Part shown: in pieces, positions 13,131-25,089 of the stretch
How positions within the stretch are numbered: the first letter of the stretch is position 1
Layout of the letters: every line of letters starts with the position of its first letter
DNA from: Isoetes taiwanensis
Taxonomy: Eukaryota; Streptophyta; Lycopodiopsida; Isoetales; Isoetaceae
Direction: 5' to 3'
NCBI GenBank assembly: GCA_021234155.1
Contig: JAJEKV010000049.1
Location: forward strand, 10,828,292 to 10,892,291
Length of the DNA: 64,000 nt
Translations under genes and position numbers: made by a program
Notes under the pieces: model-generated
Seen by the model: only the letters and a program-made list of their open reading frames with translations
Told to the model about the DNA's origin: nothing
Database searches by the model: none

Positions 13131-13294
13131 CGTCTTTTAGTATGCTAACATTACATGGGAATAACGTATGAGTTGGAATTGTCCCTTTGTCGTCTTCATC
13201 TCTAGTTTCAAAGCAATAATATTAGGAAAATTAAGTAAGTGCATTTACATATTCCAAGCAATTATATTGAAGCATGAAGAATTGGTTGAAAATT

Positions 13295-13612
13295 GCAAGA
13301 TTCATAAGATACCCTTATGCCCATCATGTCGGACAATCTTCATGCATAGCCAAACAACTATCAAATGCTTGCATCACATATAAGGGCACCTAAAAGGTAA
13401 TAGTTACAAAATAACATCTAGAGAGTTTTTTATGGAAGTTTCTTGCAAGAGGTCTTAAAGATTCATAGCATACCCTTATGCCCATCATGTCTGACAATCT
13501 TCATGCATAGCCAAACAATTATCAAATGGTCGCATCCCATATAAGGGTACCTAAAAGGTAATACTTACAAAATAACATCTAAAGAGTTTTTTATAGAAGT
13601 TTCTTGCAAGAA
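13295..13612. repeat. Tandem duplication, two units of about 160 bp
   Basis: The unit holding ACCCTTATGCCCATCATGTC, CTTCATGCATAGCCAAACAA and ending GAAGTTTCTTGCAAGA occurs twice head to tail (about 13295-13453 and 13456-13612) with roughly 90% identity. No coding potential was recognised. Confidence 0.85.
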
Positions 13613-13619
13613 GATAATC

Positions 13620-14950
13620 GCTCATTCCTTATAATCACTCATTCCTGACCATAGATGCAGGGAATATTCTCCAAAATATTCCCTCTCCATCATCCCAAGG
13701 CGTCATTGGAAAATAAATTGGGGTCAAACCCCCTTTTCCACGTCACACTATGATTTGGGGACAATGGTCCCCAAGTCCATGATTTCTAAGAGATTGACTT
13801 CCCAATTACATCACTCAGATTTAAACAGATTACATTCAATTACAAAAAAGAAAGATGCAACATGTCAAAGTGGTTATTCATTAATATTAATATGAGGTCT
13901 GCTCATAATCGAGTACAACACAAGCACATCACATGTGATGCTCAAACAATACTACCATAACTCAGGGCGCTCCATTCCCATCTCACATGAACAGCCCACA
14001 AACAATAGACCAAGGAAAACACATGTACATCAACAAATGCTCAAACAAACGCCATAACTCCGGCACTCCATTACCGGTGATCCACATTACGAACATGGAA
14101 GTTGGGTCTCCATTTTTACTGAGTCAAAGTATTTATATTGTTAAAACCAATGATAAAAATATGCACCATTCCCCTGCTTTTTGCCCTTTCCCTTGTCTCC
14201 AAGCTCTTCCCAGACTTCACTACAAGATCTGACATGGCCAGACTTCTTATCCATCTAAAATCATACATAAATGTGGAAATATACCTCAAATGCTCAAATA
14301 GCATCTTGTCGCTTTTACGTGTAGTTTGACAGAGGTAAATCAAGCCCCCTATTCAACTCATATGCCTAAGATCGGCATAAGGCCACCTCTACCACAGTAA
14401 GAATAAGAATAAGAAGGAGGCTCTATCACAACAAGAAGAAGCCCAGCACAAGATCATGCCAGTTCTGGCATAGTAAGAAAAGCCACGCTAAGAAAAAAGG
14501 ATGGTACATACAAAAGGACTGCCGGAACAACTCCGCCATGGCCAGGCAGTCGGCTAAGAACTACCAGAAGAACGCCATCATGGCTACGCCGCCCTGCCCT
14601 GCCGCTCTAAATTGCCACGAACCCTACCTTCCAAAGAAAGACACCCAGATCGTGCTCCACAATAAGAAACCCTGCCCGCCAAAGAAAAAAACTTTCCCAA
14701 ACCCCATATGCTGACATCAGCATTCTACGGAATTCACATACCAATACGCCCTTCAACCTTACTAAATCTTATGTAATAAACTAACCTTGCAACATTTTGG
14801 AAAGTTAATGAGAACAAACTAGTATTCAGTCCCCGGGCTTTTAATGTGCTTTTGGAGCAATTTATAGTATTATACAAAAAATGTCAATTTTTTTAACAAA
14901 TGAAAAAGGAAATTACAATGTTAAAAGTTCCACCTATGATAAAATCTCAC
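13620..14950. other. No gene recognised
   Basis: Between the tandem duplication and the GGGCGAT array I see only short frames and A-rich sequence. A stretch near 14400-14700 on the plus strand is low in stops but has no recognisable protein. Confidence 0.5.
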
Positions 14951-14955
14951 TATAA

Positions 14956-15050
14956 GGGCGATGGGCGATGGGCGATGGGCGCGAATGGGCGATAGGCGAT
15001 GAGCCGTGATAATATGGGGCGATGGGCTAATGGGCGATGGGCGATGAATG
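14956..15050. repeat. GGGCGAT minisatellite, array 1
   Basis: About ten imperfect copies of a 7-mer GGGCGAT with AATGGGC variants. The same array recurs at 16549-16641. Both are followed by the same ATGCCACCAG/GTGTCACCAGG sequence, so the array marks the junction of a 1.6-kb tandem duplication. Confidence 0.85.
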
Positions 15051-15972
15051 CCACCAGGAAATGCGTGTCACCAGGTATTTTTGATCTTTCTGGTTATCTT
15101 CTTGGTAACTTAGCTTGCAAACGGTTTTTATGGGCACGAGCTAGAAAGGTAGAAAGATGAATTAGCATTCATACTTATTGTATCTTTGATGGAGGCATAG
15201 TACATGTTTCGATCAAATTGGATTCTTAGGTATAAAATATATATATATATGCCGGAGAACCGCAAAGCGATGCAGTATTATTTGTACACTATCTGAGGAA
15301 TATCATAGGAAGAAGTAAGCAAAGCACGGCGATTGCCATGCTGAGGCCTCCCATCTAACAAAAACAATAAAATTTGGATATGCACGACGAGATACTAACA
15401 GAAGTAATAGGAAATAGGTGGGGATACGAGTTCGTCTCAGAATGTAAAAAACATAGGTAGATTAGACACCATAATGAATTGGCGAATTGGTAACACGGAA
15501 CAGCAAAACAACGCCGGGGGGGAAGGTGCACAAGAAGGAGCAAAAGATGAAACGAGCGATCCAGATACAGACAGAAGTGGGAAGGATTTGAAATAACGAA
15601 ATTGGAGACCATCGAAGAAAAATTCCCGTTACAGAGACGCGTGGCGGTAGGGTAGAGCATCCACGACGACGGGGCGTAACCATGTGGACAAACATGAGAG
15701 TGGCTAATTGGAGAACGTTAATTTCAGCATTAAATAGATGAAGGGTACGATAATTAAAGAGGGGGCAAAAGAGATAGCCGTTAAGGACTATACTTACAAG
15801 CCTACGAAAAAGGCAGGGTACGATCTGGCACAAAATATCGGCAGAGAATACGTCGCATTAACTACACCGAATACGAATAAATGATGGCGGCCTTCGGACA
15901 TGACAGGATAGAGACAAGACGTAACAAATGAAACGCGGGAAAAATGAAAGGAAACCCTAAAACCGCTCAACA

Positions 15973-15980
15973 TATAAATA
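15973..15980 (+). promoter_or_regulatory. TATA box of PLATZ-like gene A
   Basis: TATAAATA lies 106 bp before the chosen ATG at 16079 and is kept in the duplicate unit (17573-17580). It argues against the more upstream in-frame ATG at 15944, which lies before the TATA box. Confidence 0.55.
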
Positions 15981-16078
15981 GCCGAGTACCTTCTGTCTTT
16001 CTAGGGTTCCAATTCAGTTCACAAGAAGAAGCGCCTGGAAGGAGACGAGAATCCCGCAAACAGTGCGACCGGAATAGG

Positions 16079-16753
16079 ATGGACAAGGGAAAGAGAGCGC
16101 TGGAGGTGCGTGAGGGGGCAGATCGGGTAGTAAGGAAGAGAATCCGAGGTAACCCAGGAAATCTCACGGTGCCATACAATCCAGAGTTAGAAGACCTCAA
16201 TCCCTGGTGCATCTGCGAGGCGGACTGCTTGTGCTTAGAGAAAGGTCTCACTTCCTGTTTAAATTGTGGCCGGGTACATTGTCTATTCTGCAACAGGATT
16301 CACCACGCTCAGGGGATGAAAGATCATGGATACAAACTGAGCCTGTTAGATTATCTCGGAGTCCTAGCTGATCGGAATGACACAGTAAGAAGGCGGGACA
16401 AGGAAAGGGTAATATCTTGCTTCCAGGTGCTGCAAATGCACGCGACGATCCAGAAATCAGAAAGTTACAAGCATGATTTAGTGATAGGTGACTTCGGGAA
16501 GATATGTGTGCACTGCTGTGAAAAGAACCCACCGAGTATACGCGTCGCATTGGGCGATGGGCTTATGGGCGCGAATGGGCTTATGGGCGGCGAGCCGCAT
16601 GGGCGGCGGGCGATGGGCGGAATGGGCGATGGGCTTATGAATGCCACCAGAAAATGCGTGTCACCAGGTATTTTTGATCTTTCTGGTTATCTTCTTGGTA
16701 ACTTAGCTTGCAAACGGTTTTTATGGGCACGAGCTAGAAAGGTAGAAAGATGA
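16079..16753 (+). CDS. PLATZ-like zinc-finger protein, unit A, 3' end replaced by minisatellite
   Basis: From the ATG at 16079 (MDKGKRALEVREGADRV) the frame encodes a basic N terminus and then a Cys/His-rich domain. The metal-ligand candidates are CICEADCLCLEKG, SCLNCGRVHCLFCNRIHH and MKDHGYKL, followed by a conserved helical part and KICVHCCEKNPPS. The layout resembles plant PLATZ zinc-dependent DNA-binding proteins, but I am not certain of the family. At the CATTG near 16548 the frame leaves the gene and reads through the GGGCGAT array, adding a Gly/Met-rich tail and then 35 residues from the next duplication unit. Unit B keeps the expected ending (about LLAENSKKIRKDGETSRK). The truncation is therefore real at the DNA level and the tail is probably not functional. 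Confidence 0.5.
   Translation: MDKGKRALEVREGADRVVRKRIRGNPGNLTVPYNPELEDLNPWCICEADCLCLEKGLTSCLNCGRVHCLFCNRIHHAQGMKDHGYKLSLLDYLGVLADRNDTVRRRDKERVISCFQVLQMHATIQKSESYKHDLVIGDFGKICVHCCEKNPPSIRVALGDGLMGANGLMGGEPHGRRAMGGMGDGLMNATRKCVSPGIFDLSGYLLGNLACKRFLWARARKVER
16549..16641. repeat. GGGCGAT minisatellite, array 2
   Basis: Second array of GGGCGATGGGCTTATGGGCG-type units at the junction of the 1.6-kb tandem duplication. It is translated in frame as the tail of the unit A protein. Confidence 0.85.
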
Positions 16754-17572
16754 ATTAGCATTCATACTTATTGTATCTTTGACGGAGGCATAGTACATGT
16801 TTCGATCAAATTGGATTCTTAGGTATAAAATATATATATATGCCGGAGAACCGCAAAGCGATGCAGTATTATTTGTACACTATCTGAGGAATATCATAGG
16901 AAGAAGTAAGCAAAGCACGGCGATTGCCATGCTGAGGCCTCCCATCTAACAAAAACAATAAAATTTGGATATGCACTACATGAGATACTAACAGTAAGTA
17001 ATAGGGAAATAGGTGGGGATACGAGTTCGTCTCAGAATGAAAAAACATAGGTAGATTAGACACCATAATGAATTGGCGAATTGGTAACACGGAACGGCAA
17101 AACAACGCCGGGGGGGAAGGTGCACAAGAAGGAGCAAAAAATGAAACGAAATGATCCGTATACGCATGTAAGTGGGAAGGATTTGAAATAATGAAATTGA
17201 GACCATCAAGAAAAAATTCCCGCTATAAAAAGACGCCGTGGGCGGTAGGGTAGAGCATCCACGACGACGGGCGAACCATGTGGACAAACATGAGAGTGGC
17301 TAATTGGAGAACGTTAATTTCAAAGCATTAAATAGATGAAGGGTACGATAATTAAAGAGGGGGCAAAAAGAGATAGCCGTTAAGGACTATGCTTACAAGC
17401 CTACGAAAAAAGGCGGTGGTAATGATCCGGCACAAAAATATCTACAGAGAATACGCCGCGATTAACTACAATCAATACGAATAAATGATGGCGGCCTCGA
17501 CATGACAGATATAGACAAGACGTAACAAATGAAACGCTGGAAAAATGAAAGGAAACCCTAAAACCGCCAACA

Positions 17573-17580
17573 TATAAATA
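17573..17580 (+). promoter_or_regulatory. TATA box of PLATZ-like gene B
   Basis: TATAAATA in the same place relative to the duplicate ATG (17679) as in unit A. Confidence 0.5.
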
Positions 17581-17678
17581 GCCGAAAGTACCTTCTCGCC
17601 TTTCTAGGGTTCCAATTCACCACAAGAAGAAGCCTGGAAGGAGACGAGAAATCCCGCAAACAAAGGCGACCTAATAGG

Positions 17679-18233
17679 ATGGACAAGGGAAAGAGAGCTA
17701 CTGGAGGTGCGGAGGGGGCGATCGGGTAGTAAGGAAGAGAACTGAGGTAACCCAGAAATCTCATGGTCCATACAATCCAGAAGTTAGAAGACCTCAATCC
17801 CCGGTGCATCCGCGGAGGCGATCGCTTGTGCTTAGAGAAAGGTCTTACTTGTTTAAATTGTGGCCGTACATTGTCTATTCTCGCAACAGATTCACCATGC
17901 TCGTGGGATGAAAGATCATGGATACAAACCGAGCCTCGTTAGATTATCTCGAGTTCTAGCTGATCGTAATGACACAAGAAGAAGGCGGACAAGGAAAGGG
18001 TAATATCTTGCTTCCGTGTGCCGCAAATGCACGCCGACGATCCGTAAATCGAAAAGTTACAAGCATGATTTAGTGATAGGTGACTTCGAAGATATGTGTG
18101 CACCACGGTGAAAAGAACCCACCGCAAGATACGTGTCGGCATTGTTAGCCGAAAACTCGAAAAAATACGTAAGGATGGAGAAACATCACGAAAAAGGAAG
18201 AATCAAGAAAGCGCTTGAGGGCGAAAGCCCGAA
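17679..18233 (+). pseudogene. PLATZ-like zinc-finger protein, unit B, many small breaks
   Basis: This is the downstream copy of the 1.6-kb duplication, aligned to unit A along its length and continuing past the point where A is cut, so it carries the native 3' end. It has more than a dozen small differences from A, many of which shift the frame. They cluster at trinucleotides that are CAG or CTG in A (for example GTGCTGCAAATG against GTGCCGCAAATG, and GATCCAGAAATC against GATCCGTAAATC). It could be a decayed copy, or a sound gene read badly at methylated sites. Confidence 0.55.
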
Positions 18234-18239
18234 ATAAGA

Positions 18240-18690
18240 TTTGCGTATATGAAAAGATAATACCGAAAGCAACGGGAGGGGCGCCGATCCGACCTGTTCC
18301 GTGATCGCAAATGATAAATTTTTGTGATCTAATGGTGGTGTGCTATATGCCTTGTTTCAATCGCCTCTCAGACACTTATGTCTTTGTTTTACTTTTTAAG
18401 TTTTCGCTTTTTTCTTGCTCTTAGTGATAAGTCCTAGCCCAATTTTGATCATATGGCGCTAGAACTTTAACATCATCATATTACCATCTATGATTTGCAA
18501 AAATCCTGAATTTTTGCCTCGGGCTTAGACAAAGACCGAAATAGATCCGGCAAGTAGGAAATGTAAAAGTGTACTGACAAATGAAATAGAACACCGGGAA
18601 GTTCTTCTCGGTCGCCAAAGTGATCTTTGCATTTTTTTTTTTGTTGTTTGTTTTGTTGTTTGTTTGTTGTTTGTTTGAATAGTTAAACAG
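18240..18690. other. 3' flank of PLATZ-like gene and low-complexity TTTG run
   Basis: AT-rich sequence after the gene, followed at about 18630-18680 by T and TTTG/TTGTTTG repeats. No further gene was recognised before the LINE. Confidence 0.5.
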
Positions 18691-18924
18691 CAGCAACTTT
18701 TAGACGAACACAATATAGGGAAACACAGTAAAAAGCAGTAGACAGGAAAACGCAGGAGACAGCCAGAGAATACAACAGATATACGACTACAAAGTAACAA
18801 GGAGGACCAAGCAAAAGGATCAAGACAACGCACAACGGGGAAAAAAACAACAAGGAAAAAAGGTGGCGGACAATAATGGCCCGAGGCTAGACCACAATAG
18901 AGAGGCGTCACACAAGTACACAGT

Positions 18925-19430
18925 TGAACAGTACAGTGAAGTTAGGCTATTCGCAAAACAACGGCAAAAAGGAACGGGCCCGTGAGATATATAGTAAATG
19001 TTCGGACGAAAAGCGACATGAAAAAAGTTGGCGGATCGGAGAGATTCAACCTCCGCCAAGACACCAAGATAGCGAGGGCCGTAACCCACCAACCGTTAAG
19101 TGTACCAACGAAATTCCCAAAAGACATGAGTAGTGGAAGATCGCAAGATCCAAAGAGTAAAAGGCGGACGGAATAAGATACGGGACGAGAGGTCAGCCTC
19201 CGGCCAGACACCGTGATAGCGAGGGCTAGACCCACCAACCGGTAAATCCGACCACTATAAACTCGACAATCAGAAACCGCAAAAGTTGCGTGAAAAGCAC
19301 TTTATGACCGAAAAGAGTATAAAGAGGATGGAAAAAGTTACGACGAGAGGACTCACCTCCGCCGTACACCAGGATAGCGAGGGGCCAAAAGAACCCACCA
19401 ACCGGTATTCGACCACTATACACTCAAAAT
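18925..19430 (+). repeat. LINE 5' tandem monomers, three units of about 150-170 bp
   Basis: Three successive units each carry CTCCGCC, GACACC(A/G)GATAGCGAGGG, CCCACCAACCG and a CGACCACTATA-like end (around 19040-19105, 19190-19258 and 19345-19428). They precede the ORF1 start, so they resemble promoter monomers of other LINEs. Inside the units CAG in one copy is CGT in another. Confidence 0.7.
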
Positions 19431-19865
19431 ACGTGGAAGGAGAACAAAAATACAATTAAAAAGGACTGGACTTTGATACACGGACAAGGTATATGGGCCA
19501 AGGGAATTATGGCCTCTCAACTAACTCCCCTAATACCTACTAAGGACATAAAACAACTACCGAATCCCAGAACATGGAAGGAGGAGATCACTCATAGCGA
19601 AATCTTCATAGAGAGACACCCGAGGGATCGAAACGAAAATAAATGATGGGGGCAGGAATAATTAAGGGTAGCCATCACAATATTTCGAATTCAAAAATGG
19701 GATTAACGGCGATAATTTTTGAATTCTTGAATTAGAGGACCGCTCAAAGAAATAAGAATATATAGACTCAACATAGTAAGGAAACCAACCCTCCCACGGA
19801 TTTGGTAGAAGGCGTTTGGGGCACGTAAGAAGAATCCACAAAGACCCTCGAAAAACTCAAGAGCA

Positions 19866-20960
19866 ATGGCGGAAAAGCAAGCCTCGGCCAAAGAAAGGAA
19901 AGCAGAAATGGCAAGGGTACCAGTAAGTCAGCAAGACCTCCAAGATTTTCTCGCTCAGATGGATAAGCACCTGGAGTCCAGGATCCCTCGTATGGATGCC
20001 CTTAACACACTAGCGGAAACGGCCAACCGTAATACGGTAGCCATCTCCAACATGGACGGAGGATAGAAGGGATGGAAAAGACAAGCGAGGAGATGCAAAT
20101 AAGCAGATGAACGAAATTGAGGAGGAAAAAGCCAAGATCCGAAAAGGTTGGTTGAATTAGAAAAAGGAAATGTTGAATTGGATGCATGGGAATCATTTGA
20201 TAGAATAAAACCGCATATCATGGAGTATATGAGGAGCGTAATAGAATTAAGCATGACGTTAGGGTCGATAGGCGAAAGGTAGAAACCTAACGAGGACACA
20301 TATCGAAAGTTACCGCAGGCGATGGAGACGGTTCAAGGAGATCGGAGTGTCATTGTCAAAGCAAAGACGATCGACAATGGAGAGGGCGGGTGAGGTATAT
20401 AAACTTGACTCTCGTGAGACCCCGACAAACCAAGAGAGAATATCACGCACCGGGTCCGTGACCGAAAATGGGATCATAGTTCAGAAGCTCTAACAATCAT
20501 GCAACGACAAGGACCGCAGACAGGAACTAGCCAAAGCAAGGGAACTAAATCAAAGGCAGAATACAAAAGTGGGGGTCAAGAATGGCAAGGTGTTCCCGCA
20601 CAAAAGGAAACGGAATTTGCGGGCCGTGACAAGGACGTATGAGGGATATCTGAATCGTGGAAGGAGGCCGATGGGGGGAGGAGAACATCAAGCCGGTAAT
20701 GATACCAACAAAAGGGCGTGAAAACAGACATCGAGGGGAATAAGAATGTAAAGAATAGCCTCGAGGCGAGCCATCACAAAGAAGGAGGAAGAAACGAAAA
20801 AGGGAAGGCGAAACTGAAGGTCCCCTAAGCGGGAGCGGGTACAACCCCAGCAGAAAGGACCGGGGGCGACCGAGAAGGATGGTGAACGGGCGGTAACAAA
20901 CAGAACCCCGAGAGGGCAACCGCCAGGGAGGAGACGCCAAGATATGGTAAATCGAACTCA
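19866..20960 (+). pseudogene. LINE ORF1-like region, frame-shifted
   Basis: It starts MAEKQASAKERKAEMARVP and continues as a charged, probably coiled-coil protein (QQDLQDFLAQMDKHLESRIP, then LNTLAETANRNTVAISNMDG). The frame breaks near 20063, and Glu/Lys-rich coding sequence continues in other frames toward the endonuclease. No nucleic-acid-binding motif was identified. The call depends on position ahead of ORF2. Confidence 0.4.
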
Positions 20961-20989
20961 GACTGGGTATCCGTGGGACGACGGAGAGG

Positions 20990-23900
20990 TCGAGGGAGCG
21001 ATATAGCAGTGACATAATATGCCTAGTAGAAACATGGGAACACAACATAAAGAGGCTGCCGGAGGAGGAGGGCTACCAGCTATTCACCTGTTGGAAAGAT
21101 AAGAACTTCAAAGTAGGAAGAGGGAGTGCAGGCCTAGCCTGTTATGTCAAGGAGAATGTAGCAAATGGTACATGTATTTTACACTCAGATGTCAATAAAA
21201 GATACATGGTACTTAGTATGCAATTGCAAAATAAAAAGATCTATCATAGCATATTACCCAATCGAAAGTAGTGACAAACTAGAACTCATAGAATTGGGGA
21301 AACCATGATGAAATGGAAGGAACAGGGACCAATGATACTAATAGGAGATCTAAATGCCAGAACAGGTCAGGAGCAAGCGCAATATACAAGTATAGATGAA
21401 ACAAATGGACAATGGACCCAAACGGCAAGATCAAAAGAATGGAATAGACGAACGGAGGACAAGGCAGAGATCAATGCTAAGGGGAACTACATCGCCGAGG
21501 TATGCACGACCACAAAAGCCATCATAGCCAATGGGGTTCGTGAGATGGCCGGATCGGGAATTCACAAGTCGTAACGCCATGGGAGAAGTATAGTAGATTA
21601 CGAATAATGAATGAACAGCAAAGCAGTACAAAGATAGAAAATTGTGACCCTAGAATGGCCAATTGGGAGGAGGGAGAGTCACATGCCCATGCGGTTGACA
21701 ATTACAGTGGGGGAACAACCGAAGAATGAAGAACAACATGGACAGGAGAGAGACAGGGGAAAGCTGAAAATACATTTCCAGAACAAACACGCACACGCTT
21801 TGTGCAAGTAATCAAAGAGGAAATGGGAAAATGGAAATGGGAGGAGCAATGTGGCGACGAGAATGGAGATGCGCCAATGGCATAACAAAGAAAGTGGCAT
21901 TAGAAATCTTCGAAAAGAAGGAAGAGAAAGGAAAATAATGCCTTCAAATCTTCAATATGGTATGACGATGAGTGCAAAGAACAGAGAAGGAAAGTCAAGG
22001 CGCTCAGAGGTAAGGAAACATATCAAAAGGAAAGAGCGATATACCTAAAGTTACTGAAAGCAAAGAGGAATAAGAATGATGCAAAGATCAATGGGGACCG
22101 CCAAGCTTAATCAAAAACAACCACGTAAGTTCTGGGGTGGATTTAAAGAGAGAAAGCAAGGGAATAAGGGAAGTGAAATCACACAGGCAGCATTGGAACA
22201 AAGGGATGGGAGAACTATCTTGAAAACTATATAAGACAGGGCACCCCAAAGACCAATACCGAACCGGCAGATAATCGGACCGACCGCGGCTTCAATGCAT
22301 GTGAAGTGATGATAGCTTTGAATGGGATGGCCAATAACAAGGCCCCGTGACTTATACCTGATTAACCAGGAAGTACTAAAATGTGCGATACCATTATAGT
22401 AAAGCAGTGACGAGATATTCAATGGTATAATACACACTGTGGCTCCCTGACGATGGGCGCATAACAGTGGTCATACCCCTACACAAGGGGAAGTAAAACG
22501 TGAACCCGAAACTACAGACAATAATGGTAAGTTCCATTTTCGCAAAGTGGTACGGAAGGTTCTAGACAATAAATTAAAGCAATGGGCGAGGCGTGGAATT
22601 TGAGAGCACAAAAAAGCGTGCTTCAGCACTGCAACACCCAAACAACAGACCATCTAGTGACCCTCCCGATACTAATAGAGCATAATAGAGGCCACCTGAA
22701 AGAAAGTGATATGCTATTTTGTGGACTTCTAAAAGCTTTTTGACACAGCACCAAGGGAAAAGCTTATACGAGGCTTGTAGACATGCAAGCACCGAGACAT
22801 GGTAGGGGCAATTGCCGATTGTACTATAATGTATATGCTAAAATAGAAGAAGAAGAAAAGGCAATAGACCTGTGACACATGAGTCAAACAGGATGTCCCT
22901 TATCTCCAACATTGTTCTAATATATATAGATGCCCTACAGATTTTATAGCGTAACAAAGAGGGGATGTGGACGCCCTACACTGGGAACCAAAGTACCTAT
23001 CATGCTATATGTCGATGATTTGGGCATGATGGCCACAAAGAACAAGGGAATGCACAAAGTTATTGAAACTACTAGAGATCTTCCGTGAAAAGACAGGGCT
23101 AACAAAGAATCTCACAAAAACCAAAATAGTCTTTTTGGTAACAGAATAATCACAAGCCGCTCAAATACCTAGGGACAGTAATTAGAAGAAGCAAATGTAG
23201 TACAAGTATCTAGGGTATGATACACATGGCACATGAAATGGGCTTAAAGGGGCGATGCTAGATTTCAAGCCCATAGGAAGCTACTATAACATGAAAAACT
23301 TCGCAATGTAAAACGTAATAATAGACCGAAATTAAATGCTACCTATTTGGCACCCGTAGGTCGCCACAACACAAATTATACGGGCGAAGCCCCGGGGACC
23401 GGGCTAACGTGACAAGAAATGGGAAAAGCAAGAAGGAATTTTCGTGACAAACTACATAAACAGTGAATTCAAACTAAGAGCAAACACACCACCGACAACC
23501 ATAGTGTATGAGACAGCCGAAAACCTATGGAAGTGAGGGCATGGGAAAGGACCATCGATACATCATAAGAAATAATGCGTGAGAAGGCGAGAAGCTAGCA
23601 AGCATCGCAAATCAACGAATCAGCAAGGTCGCACATCACCACAAGCAAAGGGATGGTTTAGGGATGTAGCAATATGGACCGTAGAAATGGGGTCAATCCG
23701 GAGCGAACCGATCGATGAAGGCCAATGGAATGAGGAGGGGCAAGTAAAGCTACGCTGGGCATGGTCGCAAAAGCACACAGACCCAAAACACTCGGGCTTG
23801 TATCAATATTTAATCCAGAGCAGATGATAGGACAACAAATGTACCAAGATAACATGCTTGGAAAACGGAGAAGAGATATCTTAGCAAAGTTCAGGATGGG

Positions 23901-24509
23901 ATGTCATGATCTGAGAATTGAAAAGGACAGGTGGAGAAAAATAGACAAACAGGACAGGCTATGCAGAATCTGTGACAGAGTGGAAATAGAGGACGAAAAC
24001 CACATGCTTAAGGGTAAAAGCATGCTACGGTGTACCACTTTTGGAACCCTCAAAAGTACCTACACTAGGTACTTTTAAAACTGGTACTTTCTGGTTTTTC
24101 TTTCCGTTAAAATCAATCGAAAATTTTTGAATTGAAGTTCAACAACATGTCAATCTATGGTACTAGAGAATAACAATACTATTAGAGACTAAAATAAATT
24201 AATTAACTCTCAAACTTATTGTTTATTGTGGGATTTATGCAAGTTCCCAGTACCCAGTGCTGGGTACTTTTCTGGGTAGTTTCGCACTACCTAAAAAGTA
24301 ATTTAAATGGTACACCCTAGCATGCTTTCACCCTTAATGAATGTCCAACTTACACAGACATCAGAGAAAAGTACAGGAGAGTAAGATGGGGACAATCAGT
24401 ACATACCATAATGGCAAGGACAGAAACAATGGGAGATCTGGCAGATGCAATACGGGAGATGCTGAACAGACACCGGGAAGCACATGAACAAAAAGGGCTT
24501 ACGATATGA
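20990..24509 (+). pseudogene. LINE ORF2: APE endonuclease, reverse transcriptase, Cys/His tail
   Basis: The N-terminal endonuclease is visible as DIICLVETWEHNIK near 21020, GRGSAGLACYVKEN near 21120 and PMILIGDLNARTGQE near 21330. The RT palm shows the MLYVDDLGMMA box (23008-23019 for YVDD). The C terminus carries a zinc-binding-like tail, DRLCRICDRVEIEDENHML at about 23950-24010. After an inserted MITE it continues ECPTYTDIREKYRRVRW and ends at TGA 24507-24509. Such an enzyme nicks target DNA and copies its own RNA there. Numerous frameshifts and stops split it as sequenced. Confidence 0.75.
24027..24318. mobile_element. hAT-like MITE inserted in LINE ORF2
   Basis: The 292-bp insert is flanked by the 8-bp duplication AGCATGCT (24019-24026 and 24319-24326). 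Its ends are inverted: ACGGTGTACCACTTT on the left and AGGGTGTACCATTTA on the right when reversed. Removing it rejoins the LINE zinc tail (DENHML to ECPTYTD). The 8-bp duplication fits hAT-type elements. Confidence 0.8.
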
Positions 24510-25089
24510 TTTGCTCAAGAGGCAAATCATAGACGCCCACTAAATGTACAGCTTAAAGCTGTTTGATATAGACGCACACCTGCACGGCCTAGAAGCCGGA
24601 AAAAAGTAGGGTGCCGGCATTAATAGGAAAAAGTGAGCCTTCAGAAAAGGCTACAACAAAACAGCGTGATGAGCTAGTAGCCCCCACCAGGGAGCTCGCC
24701 CACGCTACACAAGTCCAGAGGCCTCAGGGCACAAGGGACAATAATGTATTCTATTCTATTCTATTCTAATAGTGAATAGATGACAGTAAGTGTTTATCAA
24801 AAGTCTCAAATAAAAAGTCGATTTTGTTATAGTTATTTATAGAGGAGAGTGATTTCAATTTCTGTTATGTTTGTGGATATGCCCATGTTGCTTTAGGTGG
24901 ATTCACCACCATCATTGCAAATATGATACAAAACCCCGAAAAAATCTAATTTCTTCAAAGCAAATTCTAGATGCTATCTACTCATTTACAACAATTTTTG
25001 TTGACTATAACAACACCTTGTGTCTAGGTAACAAACAATGATCTACATAAAACATACCTAAATTCCTCCTAGAATACTTTAACTCAGAT

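Larger units (their letters stand above)
18690..24770 (+). mobile_element. LINE (non-LTR retrotransposon), APE-type, decayed
   Basis: The order is 5' tandem monomers (about 18925-19430), an ORF1-like region (from 19866), an endonuclease/reverse transcriptase frame (about 20990-24509), and a 3' end with a TATTC microsatellite tail (24747-24770). The endonuclease keeps GDLNARTG, and the RT keeps the YVDD box at 23008-23019. Frames shift many times, often at CAG/CTG-type sites, so the true degree of decay is uncertain. A 292-bp MITE sits in the C-terminal coding part. The left boundary and target duplication were not determined. Confidence 0.8.

Noticed and set aside
15355-15833. Minus-strand frames of 100-120 codons, repeated near 17 kb
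   Set aside because: They are antisense to the promoter side of the PLATZ-like duplication, differ in frame between the two copies and resemble no protein.
15944-16078. Longer N terminus for the PLATZ-like protein
   Set aside because: The in-frame ATG at 15944 lies upstream of the TATA box at 15973, so it is unlikely to be in the transcript.
20545-21048. 167-codon minus-strand ORF
   Set aside because: It is antisense to the LINE ORF1/endonuclease junction. The plus strand explains the sequence.
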